From Syntrophomonadaceae bacterium (lineage in GTDB: Bacteria; Bacillota_D; Dethiobacteria; DTU022): a stretch of DNA of 14,846 nt. The notes under the pieces are model-generated. The model did not search any database and was not told the DNA's origin. It saw only the letters and a program-made list of their open reading frames with translations. This document shows positions 5,733-13,762 of this stretch, one piece after another. The stretch spans positions 1 to 14,846 of the forward strand of contig PUNU01000291.1 in the NCBI GenBank assembly GCA_003551865.1, in the 5' to 3' direction. The position numbers and the translations under genes were made by a program. Numbering within the stretch: the stretch's first letter is position 1; each line of letters starts with the position of its first letter.

Positions 5733-7118
5733 TTATTTGCCCAGGCAAAACTCACTGAATATCCTGTCCAGCAGATCTTCGCTTGCTGTGTCACCGGTAA
5801 TTTCTCCGAGCTTTATCCAGGCATTTTGCAGTTCCAGGCTGACCAGTTCAAGCGGGTGGATTTTTACAACTGCTACTGCATTTTCCAGCCCACTTAATGC
5901 TTCCTCCAGGATTTTTTCATGCCTCAAAGAGACTATCGCCGGACTTTCTGAGCCCGGGCCAAAAAGTTTATCCAGCTGCCTGGTCACCGCCTCTTCAAGT
6001 TTCTGGACACCCTTTCCCCTGGTCGCTGCTGTCTGCACTATTTCAATATCGCCGTATAATTTTCTTATATGGCTCTGATCCACCCTTTGTTCCAAATCAG
6101 ATTTATTGATTGCTACAACCATACCCTGATCCACCTGCTTCAGGCGGATAATCTTTTCGTCTGCTTCGGTCCATGGTTCAGAACCGTCAACTACCATTAT
6201 AAGCAACCTGGCCCGGGCAGCGGCAGCACGCGAGCGCTCAACTCCCTGCTGTTCCACCGGATCTTCTGTGCCCACTATCCCGGCAGTATCTACCAGCTGC
6301 AGCGGATATCCGCCCAGGTTCATATACCCTTCCAGCAAGTCCCTGGTAGTGCCCGGAACTTCATGTACTATGGCCCTCTGCTGGCGCAAAAGAACATTGA
6401 GCAGAGAAGATTTGCCGACATTAGGCCGCCCGATTATTGCCACTGATACCCCTTCCTGGTAAGCCCTGTCTCTTTCCACCCCCTGCAGCAGCCATTTTAT
6501 AGATTCTTTGACTTCTTCAAGTTCACGCACCAAAGTCTCGTAATCAAAACCGGCGGGTTCAAACTCTTCCGGGTAGTCAAAAGATGCTTCAAGCGGGGCG
6601 CGCAGTTCCACTATCTTGTCCATTATTTCCCTGATGGTGCCCTTCAACTCACCCTGCAGGCTCCTGGCCGCTGTCTTTACCGCTTCTTCCGACCGGGCCC
6701 TGATTATATTTTGGACAGCCTCTGCCTGGCTTAAATCGATCCTTCCGTGAATAAAAGCCCTTTTGGTAAATTCGCCCGGTTCCGCCAGCCGGGCACCTTC
6801 CTTCAGAACAAGATCTAATATTGTTCTAAGAGCAAAAATACCGCTGTGGCAGTTTATTTCCACCACATCTTCACATGTGTAGGTAGATGGAGCGGGCATA
6901 AAAGAAACCAGGACCTCGTCAACCCTTGTCCCTTTTTGGTCTTTTATGTAACCGTAATATAAATAGCGGGGCTGCGGGTATGAAGGTTCGCTGCTCCGGG
7001 GACAGTCAAATAATGCTTCGGTTATTGGATAGGCTTCGGGACCACTGAGCCGGACTATACCTATTCCACCTTCTCCCAGCGGTGTGCTGATAGCAGCAAT
7101 GGTATCATTGTCAACCAC
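5733..7118 (-). CDS. mnmE: tRNA modification GTPase MnmE (TrmE)
   Basis: MnmE, with MnmG, installs the (carboxymethyl)aminomethyl group on U34 of certain tRNAs. The 461 residues have the usual layout: an N-terminal tetrahydrofolate-binding domain (1-118), a helical domain split around the G domain, and a G domain with G1 GRPNVGKS (230-237), G2 GTTRD (256-260), G3 DTAG (277-280) and G4 NKSD (338-341). The C-terminal CLGK (458-461) keeps the essential cysteine of the usual CIGK. The start is GTG with AAGGAG about 10 nt upstream. It lies just past the jag terminator with almost no room for its own promoter. Its partner gene mnmG is not next to it. Confidence 0.97.
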   Translation of the reverse strand: MVDNDTIAAISTPLGEGGIGIVRLSGPEAYPITEALFDCPRSSEPSYPQPRYLYYGYIKDQKGTRVDEVLVSFMPAPSTYTCEDVVEINCHSGIFALRTILDLVLKEGARLAEPGEFTKRAFIHGRIDLSQAEAVQNIIRARSEEAVKTAARSLQGELKGTIREIMDKIVELRAPLEASFDYPEEFEPAGFDYETLVRELEEVKESIKWLLQGVERDRAYQEGVSVAIIGRPNVGKSSLLNVLLRQQRAIVHEVPGTTRDLLEGYMNLGGYPLQLVDTAGIVGTEDPVEQQGVERSRAAAARARLLIMVVDGSEPWTEADEKIIRLKQVDQGMVVAINKSDLEQRVDQSHIRKLYGDIEIVQTAATRGKGVQKLEEAVTRQLDKLFGPGSESPAIVSLRHEKILEEALSGLENAVAVVKIHPLELVSLELQNAWIKLGEITGDTASEDLLDRIFSEFCLGK

Positions 7119-7153
7119 TTGGCGATCTCTCCTTTACAAACACACAAAGCATT

Positions 7154-7179
7154 AAAAAACCGCCCCGCTGGCGGGGCGG
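7154..7179 (-). terminator. Intrinsic terminator between jag and mnmE
   Basis: On the minus strand a very stable 9-bp GC stem (complement of 7160-7168 and 7171-7179; CCGCCCCGC/GCGGGGCGG with a 2-base TG centre) is followed by six T residues (complement of 7154-7159). It begins 15 bp after the jag stop and ends 35 bp before the mnmE start codon. Confidence 0.85.
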
Positions 7180-7194
7180 CGCCTCTGGATTTTA

Positions 7195-7815
7195 TCAGCC
7201 TGGCGCTATTATGACTTTCCGGTGAGGCTCCTCCCCGGAGCTGTATGTGGCAATTCCCGGGTAACCCTGCAGGGCAAGATGAATGACCCTTCTTTCCTGC
7301 GGGGTCATCGGCTCAAGTGCCTGTTCCCGGCCTTCTTTGCTAACTTTTCTTGCCACATTCTTTGCAAGCTGAGCCAGGGTTTTTTCTCGCTTTGACCGGT
7401 AATTTTCCACATCTAAAACTACTCTCTTGTCTATCCTGGCAAACTGTCTTCTCATTATCACGTTTAACAGGTACTGCAGATCGCTTAATGTTTTTCCGCG
7501 CCGCCCGATCAAAGCGCCGACATCCTTGCCGTAAACCGCCGCTTCCAGCTTTTCTTCGTCTTCATTTATGTCAATTCTGCCTTCTATATTCATATAGCCC
7601 AGTATTGCGTCGAGGTAAGTTTTTAAATATTCAGCTGGTTCCTTGATCGGTTTAACTGAAACCCTGGCTATTTTATTGCCAATTAGGCCCATAAGTCCCC
7701 CGGAGGGTTCGTCTTTAATTTCTATTTCGGCATTTTCTTTTTTTATACCAAGGGACGAAACAGCTTTTTCTACGGCCTCCTCCAGGGTTTTGCCTGTCGC
7801 TTCATATTCGATCAT
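7195..7815 (-). CDS. jag: RNA-binding protein Jag / KhpB (SpoIIIJ-associated)
   Basis: Jag/KhpB is a small RNA-binding protein; in pneumococcus and relatives it pairs with KhpA and influences cell elongation and division. The 206 residues show a Jag-N domain (about 1-52), a KH domain with the GxxG loop IGRRGKTL (103-110), and an R3H domain (about 140-204) with ERRVIHL (174-180) and SSGEEPHRKVII (192-203). The ATG start overlaps the yidC stop by 4 bp, with AAGGG placed inside the lysine-rich end of yidC. This coupling is the usual yidC-jag arrangement. A strong terminator follows. Confidence 0.95.
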   Translation of the reverse strand: MIEYEATGKTLEEAVEKAVSSLGIKKENAEIEIKDEPSGGLMGLIGNKIARVSVKPIKEPAEYLKTYLDAILGYMNIEGRIDINEDEEKLEAAVYGKDVGALIGRRGKTLSDLQYLLNVIMRRQFARIDKRVVLDVENYRSKREKTLAQLAKNVARKVSKEGREQALEPMTPQERRVIHLALQGYPGIATYSSGEEPHRKVIIAPG

Positions 7816-8765
7816 TTCTTACCCTTCCCTTTTTTCTTTTTCTTTTTCCCGGTTTTTTCATCTTTTCGCTCATCTTCAGCCGCGCCTGAAGCGGACCCCA
7901 CTTTTTCCGAACCAACTTTAAAAAAGTCCGCCTCACTTTTTACCTTTTTCTTTTTCTTTTCTTTATCTTTCTTCGCTTCTTTTTCTTCCTTCTTGTCTTT
8001 TACCTCTTGTGCCGCTTCCTCTTCCCCTGCAACGGCTTTAATCTCGCCTTCAGACTTGACCGGTTCTTCCGGTTTTTTGCCTTTTATTGTATCCATATAA
8101 TTGATTAGTTTATGCTGACCGATGGAGAAAATATTATTCATAGTCCAGTATATTACCAGCCCCACCGGGAAACTGAAGCTGAACACGGTAATCATAAGGG
8201 GCATCATGTAAAGCATCATCTTTTGGCTGCTTTCCACGGGCATAGACATTTTGGAATACAGATATGTAGTAGCTCCGGCGATGAGTGGGAATAAATAATA
8301 GTAGCTTAGCTGGCCAAAAAATGCCTCTACACTAAAACCGGTTAAAGGCATGTTCAACAAATTGACAAGCTCTGCAGATTGAAATAAATAAGGGCTGAAT
8401 GCTTCTCCAATACTTTGTTCGACAATGTCCGGCTCCCTTAAAAGACGAAATACCCCAATTAAAATCGGCAGTTGAACCAAAAGCGGCAGGCAACCGGCCA
8501 GGGGGTTCATCTTGTTTTCCCGCATGAACTCCGACATAGCCTTATTCTGTTTTTCTTTGTCGTCCTTATATTTCTGCTGGATTTTTTTAATTTCCGGCTG
8601 CAGCTTCTGCATTCTTCTAGACGACTCGATTTGTTTGTTGTTTAATGGAAACGTAACAAGTTTAACTAAAACCGTGAGAATTATAATGGCTGCGCCGAAG
8701 TTGGGCACAATCTCATATATATAACTTATTACGATGCCGAAAAATTGAGCAATGGCATCAATCAT
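7812..8765 (-). CDS. yidC: Membrane protein insertase YidC (Oxa1/SpoIIIJ type)
   Basis: YidC inserts and folds membrane proteins alone or with SecYEG. The 317-residue protein starts directly with the first membrane segment, with no lipoprotein signal or large periplasmic domain. It has a cytoplasmic hairpin (about 42-88), then hydrophobic stretches at about 92-110, 150-170 and 185-208, ending with the conserved VIYWTMNNIFSIGQ (204-217). The groove position that is arginine in Bacillus and E. coli is lysine here (K35 in VLVKLVTFPL). The tail after about residue 228 is 90 residues long and extremely Lys/Glu-rich, ending KKKKKKGKGKK; such basic tails in other YidC proteins contact ribosomes. The start is ATG with AGGAGG 7 nt upstream. 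Confidence 0.96.
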   Translation of the reverse strand: MIDAIAQFFGIVISYIYEIVPNFGAAIIILTVLVKLVTFPLNNKQIESSRRMQKLQPEIKKIQQKYKDDKEKQNKAMSEFMRENKMNPLAGCLPLLVQLPILIGVFRLLREPDIVEQSIGEAFSPYLFQSAELVNLLNMPLTGFSVEAFFGQLSYYYLFPLIAGATTYLYSKMSMPVESSQKMMLYMMPLMITVFSFSFPVGLVIYWTMNNIFSIGQHKLINYMDTIKGKKPEEPVKSEGEIKAVAGEEEAAQEVKDKKEEKEAKKDKEKKKKKVKSEADFFKVGSEKVGSASGAAEDERKDEKTGKKKKKKGKGKK

Positions 8766-8788
8766 TTATTTTCCTCCTACCTAAAATA

Positions 8789-9052
8789 TTACTCAACAGG
8801 ATGGTAACCCCCGGGATTAAAAGGATGGCAGCGTAGAATCCTCCCGGCACCCATGAACAGTCCTTTTGCAATACCATACCGCGTTACTGCTTCATATGTG
8901 TATTGTGAACAGGAAGGATAGAAACGGCATACTCGAGGTTTTACCGGTGATACAACTAAAATGTAAAACCTTAATAAGGCCAAACATACGTTTTTCGCGG
9001 TTTTTTCTATTATTCTGCCTGCCGTTTTAAAAGCAGTTTCCCTTTCCGGCAA
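8789..9052 (-). CDS. yidD: Membrane protein insertion efficiency factor YidD
   Basis: YidD is a small membrane-associated helper of YidC-dependent insertion. The family signature is complete: RFYILVVSP (28-36), [10 protein letters not shown] (42-51), then [14 protein letters not shown] at the C-terminus, with three cysteines C42, C48 and C75. The end reads GGYHPVE where GGYDPV is common. As drawn it starts at TTG (9052), overlapping rnpA by 43 bp, with GGAG 11 nt upstream. The family usually begins close to the RFY segment, so a later non-ATG start (for example TTG at 8983) is possible. It sits 23 bp before yidC. Confidence 0.9.
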   Translation of the reverse strand: MPERETAFKTAGRIIEKTAKNVCLALLRFYILVVSPVKPRVCRFYPSCSQYTYEAVTRYGIAKGLFMGAGRILRCHPFNPGGYHPVE

Positions 9053-9357
9053 AGATTATACAACTCCTTACATGCCTCATGAAAAGAAACATCTGCTGCC
9101 GGTTTTCGAGCAATCACTATAAAATCGTATCCTTTACAGAGATGCTTTTCCACCCTGCTGAAAGCTTCCCTGTAAATCCTTTTTATCTTATTTCGGACAA
9201 CACTCTTGCCGACTTTTTTGCTGATTGAAAAGCCAATCCTGTTTTGACTCGTTCCATTAGGGCAGTAATAAAGGACGATATTTTTTGATACAACCGTCCT
9301 GCCTTTACGATAAACCCGCCTAAATTCCCAATTTTTCTTAAGCCTGTCAAAAGTCAT
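9010..9357 (-). CDS. rnpA: Ribonuclease P protein component
   Basis: RnpA is the basic protein that helps the catalytic RNA of RNase P bind precursor tRNA and cut off the 5' leader. The 115 residues include the N-terminal FRRVYRKGR (12-20) and the family signature around [16 protein letters not shown], containing the RNxxKR motif. The length is normal. The start is ATG, 5 bp after the rpmH stop, with no clear ribosome binding site, so translation is probably coupled to rpmH. The RNase P RNA gene is not in this window. Confidence 0.96.
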   Translation of the reverse strand: MTFDRLKKNWEFRRVYRKGRTVVSKNIVLYYCPNGTSQNRIGFSISKKVGKSVVRNKIKRIYREAFSRVEKHLCKGYDFIVIARKPAADVSFHEACKELYNLCRKGKLLLKRQAE

Positions 9358-9362
9358 GCTTT

Positions 9363-9497
9363 TTAAGCACTGACACGCTTTCTCATCTTTTGCCTTCTCT
9401 TCTTGATTATCTGTCTTCCGGCTTTACTGCTCATCCTTCTGCGAAAACCGTGCAGCTTTTTCCTTTTTCTTTTTTTGGGTTGGTATGTTCTCTTCAT
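9363..9497 (-). CDS. rpmH: 50S ribosomal protein L34
   Basis: A 44-codon gene whose product begins [18 protein letters not shown] and continues with [10 protein letters not shown], the standard L34 sequence. It is very basic and of normal length, ending RKRVSA. The start is ATG with AAGGAG 8 nt upstream. It is the first gene of the leftward operon, expressed from a consensus promoter about 40 bp upstream. rnpA follows after 5 bp, as in nearly all bacteria. Confidence 0.97.
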   Translation of the reverse strand: MKRTYQPKKRKRKKLHGFRRRMSSKAGRQIIKKRRQKMRKRVSA

Positions 9498-9537
9498 CGT
9501 GTGGGCTCCTTCTTTTTCCCTTTCAGAATCATAGTGA

Positions 9538-9567
9538 ATTATACAGCAACGAAACTGCGAATGTCAA
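9538..9567 (-). promoter_or_regulatory. Consensus vegetative promoter of rpmH-rnpA-yidD-yidC-jag
   Basis: On the minus strand TTGACA (complement of 9562-9567) and TATAAT (complement of 9538-9543) are both perfect, with an 18-bp spacer. The expected transcript starts near 9531, giving a leader of about 34 nt before the rpmH ATG. Confidence 0.88.
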
Positions 9568-9665
9568 GGTAAACGCTGAATTTATGGGCTCTGATTAATT
9601 CCTTTCTCTACCGGCCTGTTCCACTGTTATTGTCTATTTACTTGTTTAATTACTACAAGTTTCCC

Positions 9666-9695
9666 TTTGCAGATGTACTGCATATCTGTTAATAT
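9666..9695 (+). promoter_or_regulatory. Candidate dnaA promoter
   Basis: TTTGCA (9666-9671) and TAATAT (9690-9695) are spaced by 18 bp, upstream of the DnaA box cluster. Both hexamers differ from consensus, so this is a weak call. If correct, DnaA binding at 9733-9775 would lie just downstream of the start and could repress the gene. Confidence 0.3.
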
Positions 9696-9732
9696 GTTTT
9701 TGCAGGCTGCTAAGTAAGAAAATAACCCGGCA

Positions 9733-9775
9733 GTTATCCACAGCAGCTGTTGATAACTACGCAGATTGTTGATAA
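9733..9775. other. oriC: oriC upstream part: cluster of three DnaA boxes
   Basis: A consensus box TTATCCACA (9734-9742) faces an inverted box TGTTGATAA (9748-9756, TTATCAACA on the other strand). Together they form a near-perfect palindrome, GTTATCMACAGC, around position 9745. A third box, TGTTGATAA (9767-9775), lies 19 bp on in the same orientation as the second. The 314-bp rpmH-dnaA gap otherwise holds only the two divergent promoters. This matches the upstream half of a bipartite Bacillus-like origin and probably also autoregulates dnaA. Confidence 0.88.
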
Positions 9776-9811
9776 CTGCGTCTTTTCTTGCTCAAATTGG
9801 AGGTATCTAGT

Positions 9812-11209
9812 GTGAACAGCCGTTTAAATGAAACCTGGCAGTTAATCCTTTCCGAATTGAGCAAGGAACTGAACAAGCCCAGTTTTGAAACCTGGTTTAA
9901 TCTTACAAAACCTGTGTCACTCGATAATAACTGCCTTGTAATCGAGGTTCCCAACGATTTTACTAAAGAATGGTTTGAAACTCGCTACCGCGAAAAAATC
10001 ATCGACGCTTTGAAAAAAATAACCTGCGAGGATCATCAGGTTAATTTTATTATTGCCTCGGAATTTCATGAATCACCAATACCTGAATCGCGTTATGAAC
10101 AAAATGGACAGCCGGCTTCCTTAAACGAAGGAATCGAGAACTCTGCCTCCATCCCGGAAGACACCCACACCAAGAACAAAGTCATTGCCAATTTTAACCC
10201 CCGCTATACTTTTGATACTTTCGTTGTGGGCAGCTGCAACCGGCTTGCCCATGCCGCATCTCTTGCTGTTGCCGAAAGCCCGGCGCGGGCCTATAACCCT
10301 TTGTTTATTTACGGTGGTGTGGGACTTGGCAAAACTCACCTTTTACATGCCATTGGTCAGTATACCCTGATTAACCACAGCGTCTCGCGAGTTTACTACT
10401 TTTCATCCGAACGGTTTACAAATGAATTTATCAACTCTATTCGTGACAACAAAACCCTTGAATTTAGAAACAAGTACCGCAGCATGGATATACTTCTAAT
10501 AGACGATGTCCAGTTTTTGGCTGGAAAAGAACAAACCCAGGAAGAATTTTTCCACACCTTTAACGCTCTTCACGACAACAACAAACAATTGATTATTTCG
10601 AGTGACCGCCCCCCAAAAGAAATTCCCACCCTCGAGGATCGCCTTCGCTCCCGTTTTGAGTGGGGCCTTATCACCGACCTTCAACCGCCCGACCTTGAAA
10701 CAAGGACTGCTATTTTAAAGAAAAAGGCGCTGTCTGACGGTATTGATATTCCCGAACAGGTTCTTTATCATATAGCCAGTAAAATTGCTACCAATATCAG
10801 GGAACTTGAGGGGGCCTTAATCCGTATCGTCGCTTACGCTTCTTTATCAGATACGCCGATAACGCTTGAATTGACCGAGTCCGCCCTGCAAGATATCATT
10901 TTTACACGCCAAAAAAATATCACCATTGATCAGATTATCGAAACAACTGCGGAAAATTTTAACTTAAAACCTGAAGACCTCAGGTCAAAAAAAAGAACGC
11001 AAAATATTGCCTTAACCCGCCAGGTCGCCATGTATCTCTGCCGCATGCTTACTGATTATTCACTGCCAAAAGTTGGTGAAGAATTTGGGGGCAGAGATCA
11101 CACTACGGTTTTACACGCTTTTAAAAAAATAGAGTCACTTATTTCCCAGGACAACAGTTTCAAACACCGCCTGGAGTTAATCAAAAATGAGATCCTGGAT
11201 AAATCCTGA
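9812..11209 (+). CDS. dnaA: Chromosomal replication initiator DnaA
   Basis: DnaA-ATP binds the origin boxes, opens the duplex and loads the helicase. The 465-residue protein has domain I (about 1-85, with the W-x-x-I start typical of the family), a short acidic/polar linker (about 86-130), an AAA+ domain with Walker A GGVGLGKT (168-175) and Walker B LLIDDVQF (DD at 231-232), and domain IV with the DNA-binding signature GGRDHTTV (426-433). The start is GTG at 9812, chosen because GGAGG lies exactly 8 nt upstream; a TTG 24 bp earlier is in frame but precedes that site. It is flanked on both sides by DnaA boxes. Confidence 0.98.
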   Translation: MNSRLNETWQLILSELSKELNKPSFETWFNLTKPVSLDNNCLVIEVPNDFTKEWFETRYREKIIDALKKITCEDHQVNFIIASEFHESPIPESRYEQNGQPASLNEGIENSASIPEDTHTKNKVIANFNPRYTFDTFVVGSCNRLAHAASLAVAESPARAYNPLFIYGGVGLGKTHLLHAIGQYTLINHSVSRVYYFSSERFTNEFINSIRDNKTLEFRNKYRSMDILLIDDVQFLAGKEQTQEEFFHTFNALHDNNKQLIISSDRPPKEIPTLEDRLRSRFEWGLITDLQPPDLETRTAILKKKALSDGIDIPEQVLYHIASKIATNIRELEGALIRIVAYASLSDTPITLELTESALQDIIFTRQKNITIDQIIETTAENFNLKPEDLRSKKRTQNIALTRQVAMYLCRMLTDYSLPKVGEEFGGRDHTTVLHAFKKIESLISQDNSFKHRLELIKNEILDKS

Positions 11210-11215
11210 TTAAGC

Positions 11216-11303
11216 TGTGCATAAGTTGTGCACCAGGCTGATTTTTATTTTTTTCTCTCCTAAAATTAATATCCATAAACTCTTTTTCCATGCTTTATTC
11301 ACA
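11216..11303. promoter_or_regulatory. oriC: Isolated DnaA boxes downstream of dnaA
   Basis: TGTGCATAA (11216-11224, one mismatch to the inverted consensus) lies just after the dnaA stop, and TTATTCACA (11295-11303, fits TTATNCACA) lies farther on. The second occupies the -35 region of the candidate dnaN promoter, suggesting DnaA control of dnaN. Confidence 0.5.
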
Positions 11304-11314
11304 TCTTGTTAAAG

Positions 11315-11323
11315 TGGTATAAT
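11315..11323 (+). promoter_or_regulatory. Candidate extended -10 promoter for dnaN
   Basis: TGGTATAAT combines a perfect TATAAT (11318-11323) with the TGn extension, which can make up for a poor -35. At 17 bp spacing the -35 position reads TTATTC and overlaps a DnaA box. The transcript would run through the unwinding region into dnaN. Confidence 0.55.
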
Positions 11324-11367
11324 CTTTTTAGTTCTGATTAATCAGGCCATACAGGTTTATAGGATTT

Positions 11368-11450
11368 TTATCAACAATATACACAGGGTTTATTACTGCT
11401 TCTAGATTTTTATATACTCTAATCTTTTTTATAAAATACTGTTAAAAAGT
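11368..11450. other. oriC: oriC unwinding region: DnaA boxes, DnaA-trio-like run and AT-rich element
   Basis: Two abutting boxes, TTATCAACA (11368-11376) and ATATACACA (11377-11385), are followed by a short GC cluster (CAGGG). Next come five triplets TTA TTA CTG CTT CTA (11390-11404), read as AAT, AAT, GAC, GAA, GAT 3'-to-5' on the other strand. Four of five fit the DnaA-trio consensus. A strongly AT-rich stretch (11405-11450) follows. The order boxes, GC cluster, trios, AT-rich DNA is that of the Bacillus basal unwinding system, and the place (dnaA-dnaN gap) is the same. Confidence 0.7.
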
Positions 11451-11480
11451 TTCTCTTTTGTACAAGGAGGAAATAATAGC

Positions 11481-12590
11481 ATGCAGATAAACACAAGTAC
11501 CGCAAAGTTGTTTAATTGCCTTGAGATTGTTGAAAAAGCCATGCCTGTTCGTTCCACAATACCTGTAATCAGCAACATTCTTTTAGAAATCGGAGAAGAT
11601 GAACTTTCATTTTCCTCAACCAACCTTGAAATGGCCATTAAGGTAAGTATGGATCAGCAAAATGAGCACACAGGTAAGATACTTCTCCCTCCCAAAATAG
11701 TAGATATTATGCGTTACTTTCCTACATCTGAAGTTAATATTGATATTAACTGGGATAACCACAGGATAGATATCCGGGGAGGATCGGCCCACTTTCATCT
11801 TTATGGTTCCGATCCACGCGATTACCCGGTCAGTATATTGGGACAAAATGATCAAGCCGAAAGTTTTTCAATAGACAAAGCAATATTAAAAAGGCTGTTG
11901 AAAGAAGTCATTTTTTCTGCTTCCACGGAGGAAACACGCCCGGCCTTTAATGGAATTCTATTTTCATTCAATAACAGCATGTTAACTTTAACTGCATCTG
12001 ACACATACCGTTTGGCGATTAAAGAGACCGGAGATGAAAACTGGTCCTTCGAAAACAGGCATTGTTTAGTTCCTGCCCGGGCCCTTAGGGAGCTGCTGCG
12101 AATTTTTGGGGAAGGTGAAGAGAAAATTCAGCTTTCGGTCAGTGAAAACACGATCACTTTTAAATTTGAGCGGATAATCTTTACTTCCCGCCTGCTTGAA
12201 GAAAAATATCCCGATGTCAGCGGGGTCATCCCCGGGGAATTTATTACCAGGGTGGCGGTAGATCGAAAAATGTTTGAAGACACCATTAGTCGAGCGGCAC
12301 TTCTGGCTGAAGGTAAAAATCAGGCCGTTTACCTTTCACTTAAAGATTCTAAACTGGAAGCGCGGGTTATGTCACAGGAAGGAAGCATGGAAGAATTTTT
12401 ACCCGTAGAGCAGGACGGGGAAAATATTGAGCTGTACGTAAATACCCGCTTTGTTCTCGATATATTAAGGATTATGGAAGATAAAACAATGATTATTGAC
12501 TTTCACGGAGAAGGCGGGCCGATAATATTTAGGCTTCCGGATGACAATAGCTACCTCTACCTTGTTTTACCGATCAAGAAAGTCAATTAA
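11481..12590 (+). CDS. dnaN: DNA polymerase III beta subunit (sliding clamp)
   Basis: DnaN forms the ring-shaped dimer that tethers DNA polymerase and other repair and replication proteins to DNA. The 369-residue length and three-fold repeated clamp domains (about 1-120, 121-245, 246-369) are normal. Recognisable segments are the N-terminal LEIVEKAMPVRSTIPVISNI, the domain 2 region ETRPAFNGILFS with TASDTYRLA, and the conserved C-terminal end in YLVLPIKKVN. The start is ATG with AAGGAGG 10 nt upstream. A DnaA-overlapped promoter may drive it independently of dnaA. The S4-domain gene yaaA, which follows dnaN in Bacillus, is absent. Confidence 0.97.
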   Translation: MQINTSTAKLFNCLEIVEKAMPVRSTIPVISNILLEIGEDELSFSSTNLEMAIKVSMDQQNEHTGKILLPPKIVDIMRYFPTSEVNIDINWDNHRIDIRGGSAHFHLYGSDPRDYPVSILGQNDQAESFSIDKAILKRLLKEVIFSASTEETRPAFNGILFSFNNSMLTLTASDTYRLAIKETGDENWSFENRHCLVPARALRELLRIFGEGEEKIQLSVSENTITFKFERIIFTSRLLEEKYPDVSGVIPGEFITRVAVDRKMFEDTISRAALLAEGKNQAVYLSLKDSKLEARVMSQEGSMEEFLPVEQDGENIELYVNTRFVLDILRIMEDKTMIIDFHGEGGPIIFRLPDDNSYLYLVLPIKKVN

Positions 12591-12628
12591 GTAAGTCTGT
12601 TTATTAAAAATGTTTGGGGGCTTCACTG

Positions 12629-13762
12629 TTGTTTTATCTTGAAAACATTACGATTGAAGGATTTCGTAATTATAGACTGCAAACGTTTCAGCCCCACCCC
12701 CGGCTTAATATTATTATTGGTGAAAATGCCCAGGGAAAAACCAACCTTCTTGAATCAATATTTTATGTATCGGTCACCCGCTCTTTCCGCAGCAATCGAG
12801 ACAGGGATCTGGCTCACTGGGAAACACGCTTCTTTTCATTAAAAGCAACTTTTTTAAAAGAAAACGTTAAAAATGTAGTGAGGGTTGGTTACCGCCCCAA
12901 CGAGCAGTTAAAAATCTCTATTAATAACAATTCAGTCAACAGATATGAACATATGCACCAGTTTCCGATCATAGTTTTCAGCCCCGATGATATTATGCTG
13001 ATTCGGGAAGGGCCTGCAGTGCGCAGGCGCTTCATCAACCTCGAGGCCTCGCGTTTAAACCCACTTTACCTGCACGAATTGAAGGACTACCACCGAGTTT
13101 TGCTCCACCGCAACAGCATTCTAAAAAACTACGGCAATAGTGCCAATATCAGGGAAATGCTTGCTCCCTGGGATCAGGCTCTGGTCAAGTTGGGCCTTAA
13201 CCTGATTAGAGCCCGGGTTGAACTGATTAAAACACTGGAAAAAGAAGCCCGGGCTTTTTTCAATCAAATGACCGGATCCAGAGAAAATTTGCACCTGGGT
13301 TATGAAAGCACGGTAGATTACAGGGATGATTACCGGGAGATGGAAAATGCATTTTACGAAGAACTGTTGGGAAAAAGGGGCCGAGAATTGAAAAGGGGCT
13401 CCACATTAACCGGCCCCCACCTGGACGATTTAAAAATAAAAATAAACGGTTTTGATGCCAGACGTTACTCTTCCCAGGGGCAGAAAAGAACAGCCGCTCT
13501 TGCTTTGAAAATGGCTGAGGTAAGCCTATTTAAAAAGCATAACGAAGTTTATCCCATAGTCCTGCTGGATGATGTCTTTTCAGAATTTGACTTTGCAAGA
13601 AAGCTGCACCTTCTTGATTTTTTAAACAATAACGCCGGGCAGTGTTTTTTAACCAGCGCCGTCAATCTTGATGAACTGGTAAAAAACCTGCATAAAGACT
13701 ATAAAATTATCACAGTCAGCCGGGGGAGGGTGGTCGATGAAGCGGTTAAGACCGGTTCTTGA
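12629..13762 (+). CDS. recF: DNA replication and repair protein RecF
   Basis: RecF is an SMC-like ATPase that, with RecO and RecR, helps load RecA at single-strand gaps and stalled forks. From TTG at 12629 it has 377 residues: the N-terminal FYLENITIEGFRNY, Walker A GENAQGKT (31-38), the signature SSQGQKR (281-287) and Walker B VLLDDVFSEFD (D314-D315). The start was chosen because GGGGG lies 8 nt upstream and the protein then begins like its relatives; an in-frame TTG at 12614 would add five residues but has no binding site. It lies 38 bp after dnaN and overlaps the next gene by 26 bp. Confidence 0.95.
   Translation: MFYLENITIEGFRNYRLQTFQPHPRLNIIIGENAQGKTNLLESIFYVSVTRSFRSNRDRDLAHWETRFFSLKATFLKENVKNVVRVGYRPNEQLKISINNNSVNRYEHMHQFPIIVFSPDDIMLIREGPAVRRRFINLEASRLNPLYLHELKDYHRVLLHRNSILKNYGNSANIREMLAPWDQALVKLGLNLIRARVELIKTLEKEARAFFNQMTGSRENLHLGYESTVDYRDDYREMENAFYEELLGKRGRELKRGSTLTGPHLDDLKIKINGFDARRYSSQGQKRTAALALKMAEVSLFKKHNEVYPIVLLDDVFSEFDFARKLHLLDFLNNNAGQCFLTSAVNLDELVKNLHKDYKIITVSRGRVVDEAVKTGS

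Noticed and set aside
7252..7265. Possible Noc binding site around ATTCCCGGGTAA
   Set aside because: It lies inside jag and has about three mismatches to ATTTCCCGGGAAAT, too many for one isolated site.
7815..7990. Long pyrimidine-rich tract as a regulatory or triplex-forming element
   Set aside because: It is fully explained as the lysine/glutamate-rich C-terminal tail of YidC.
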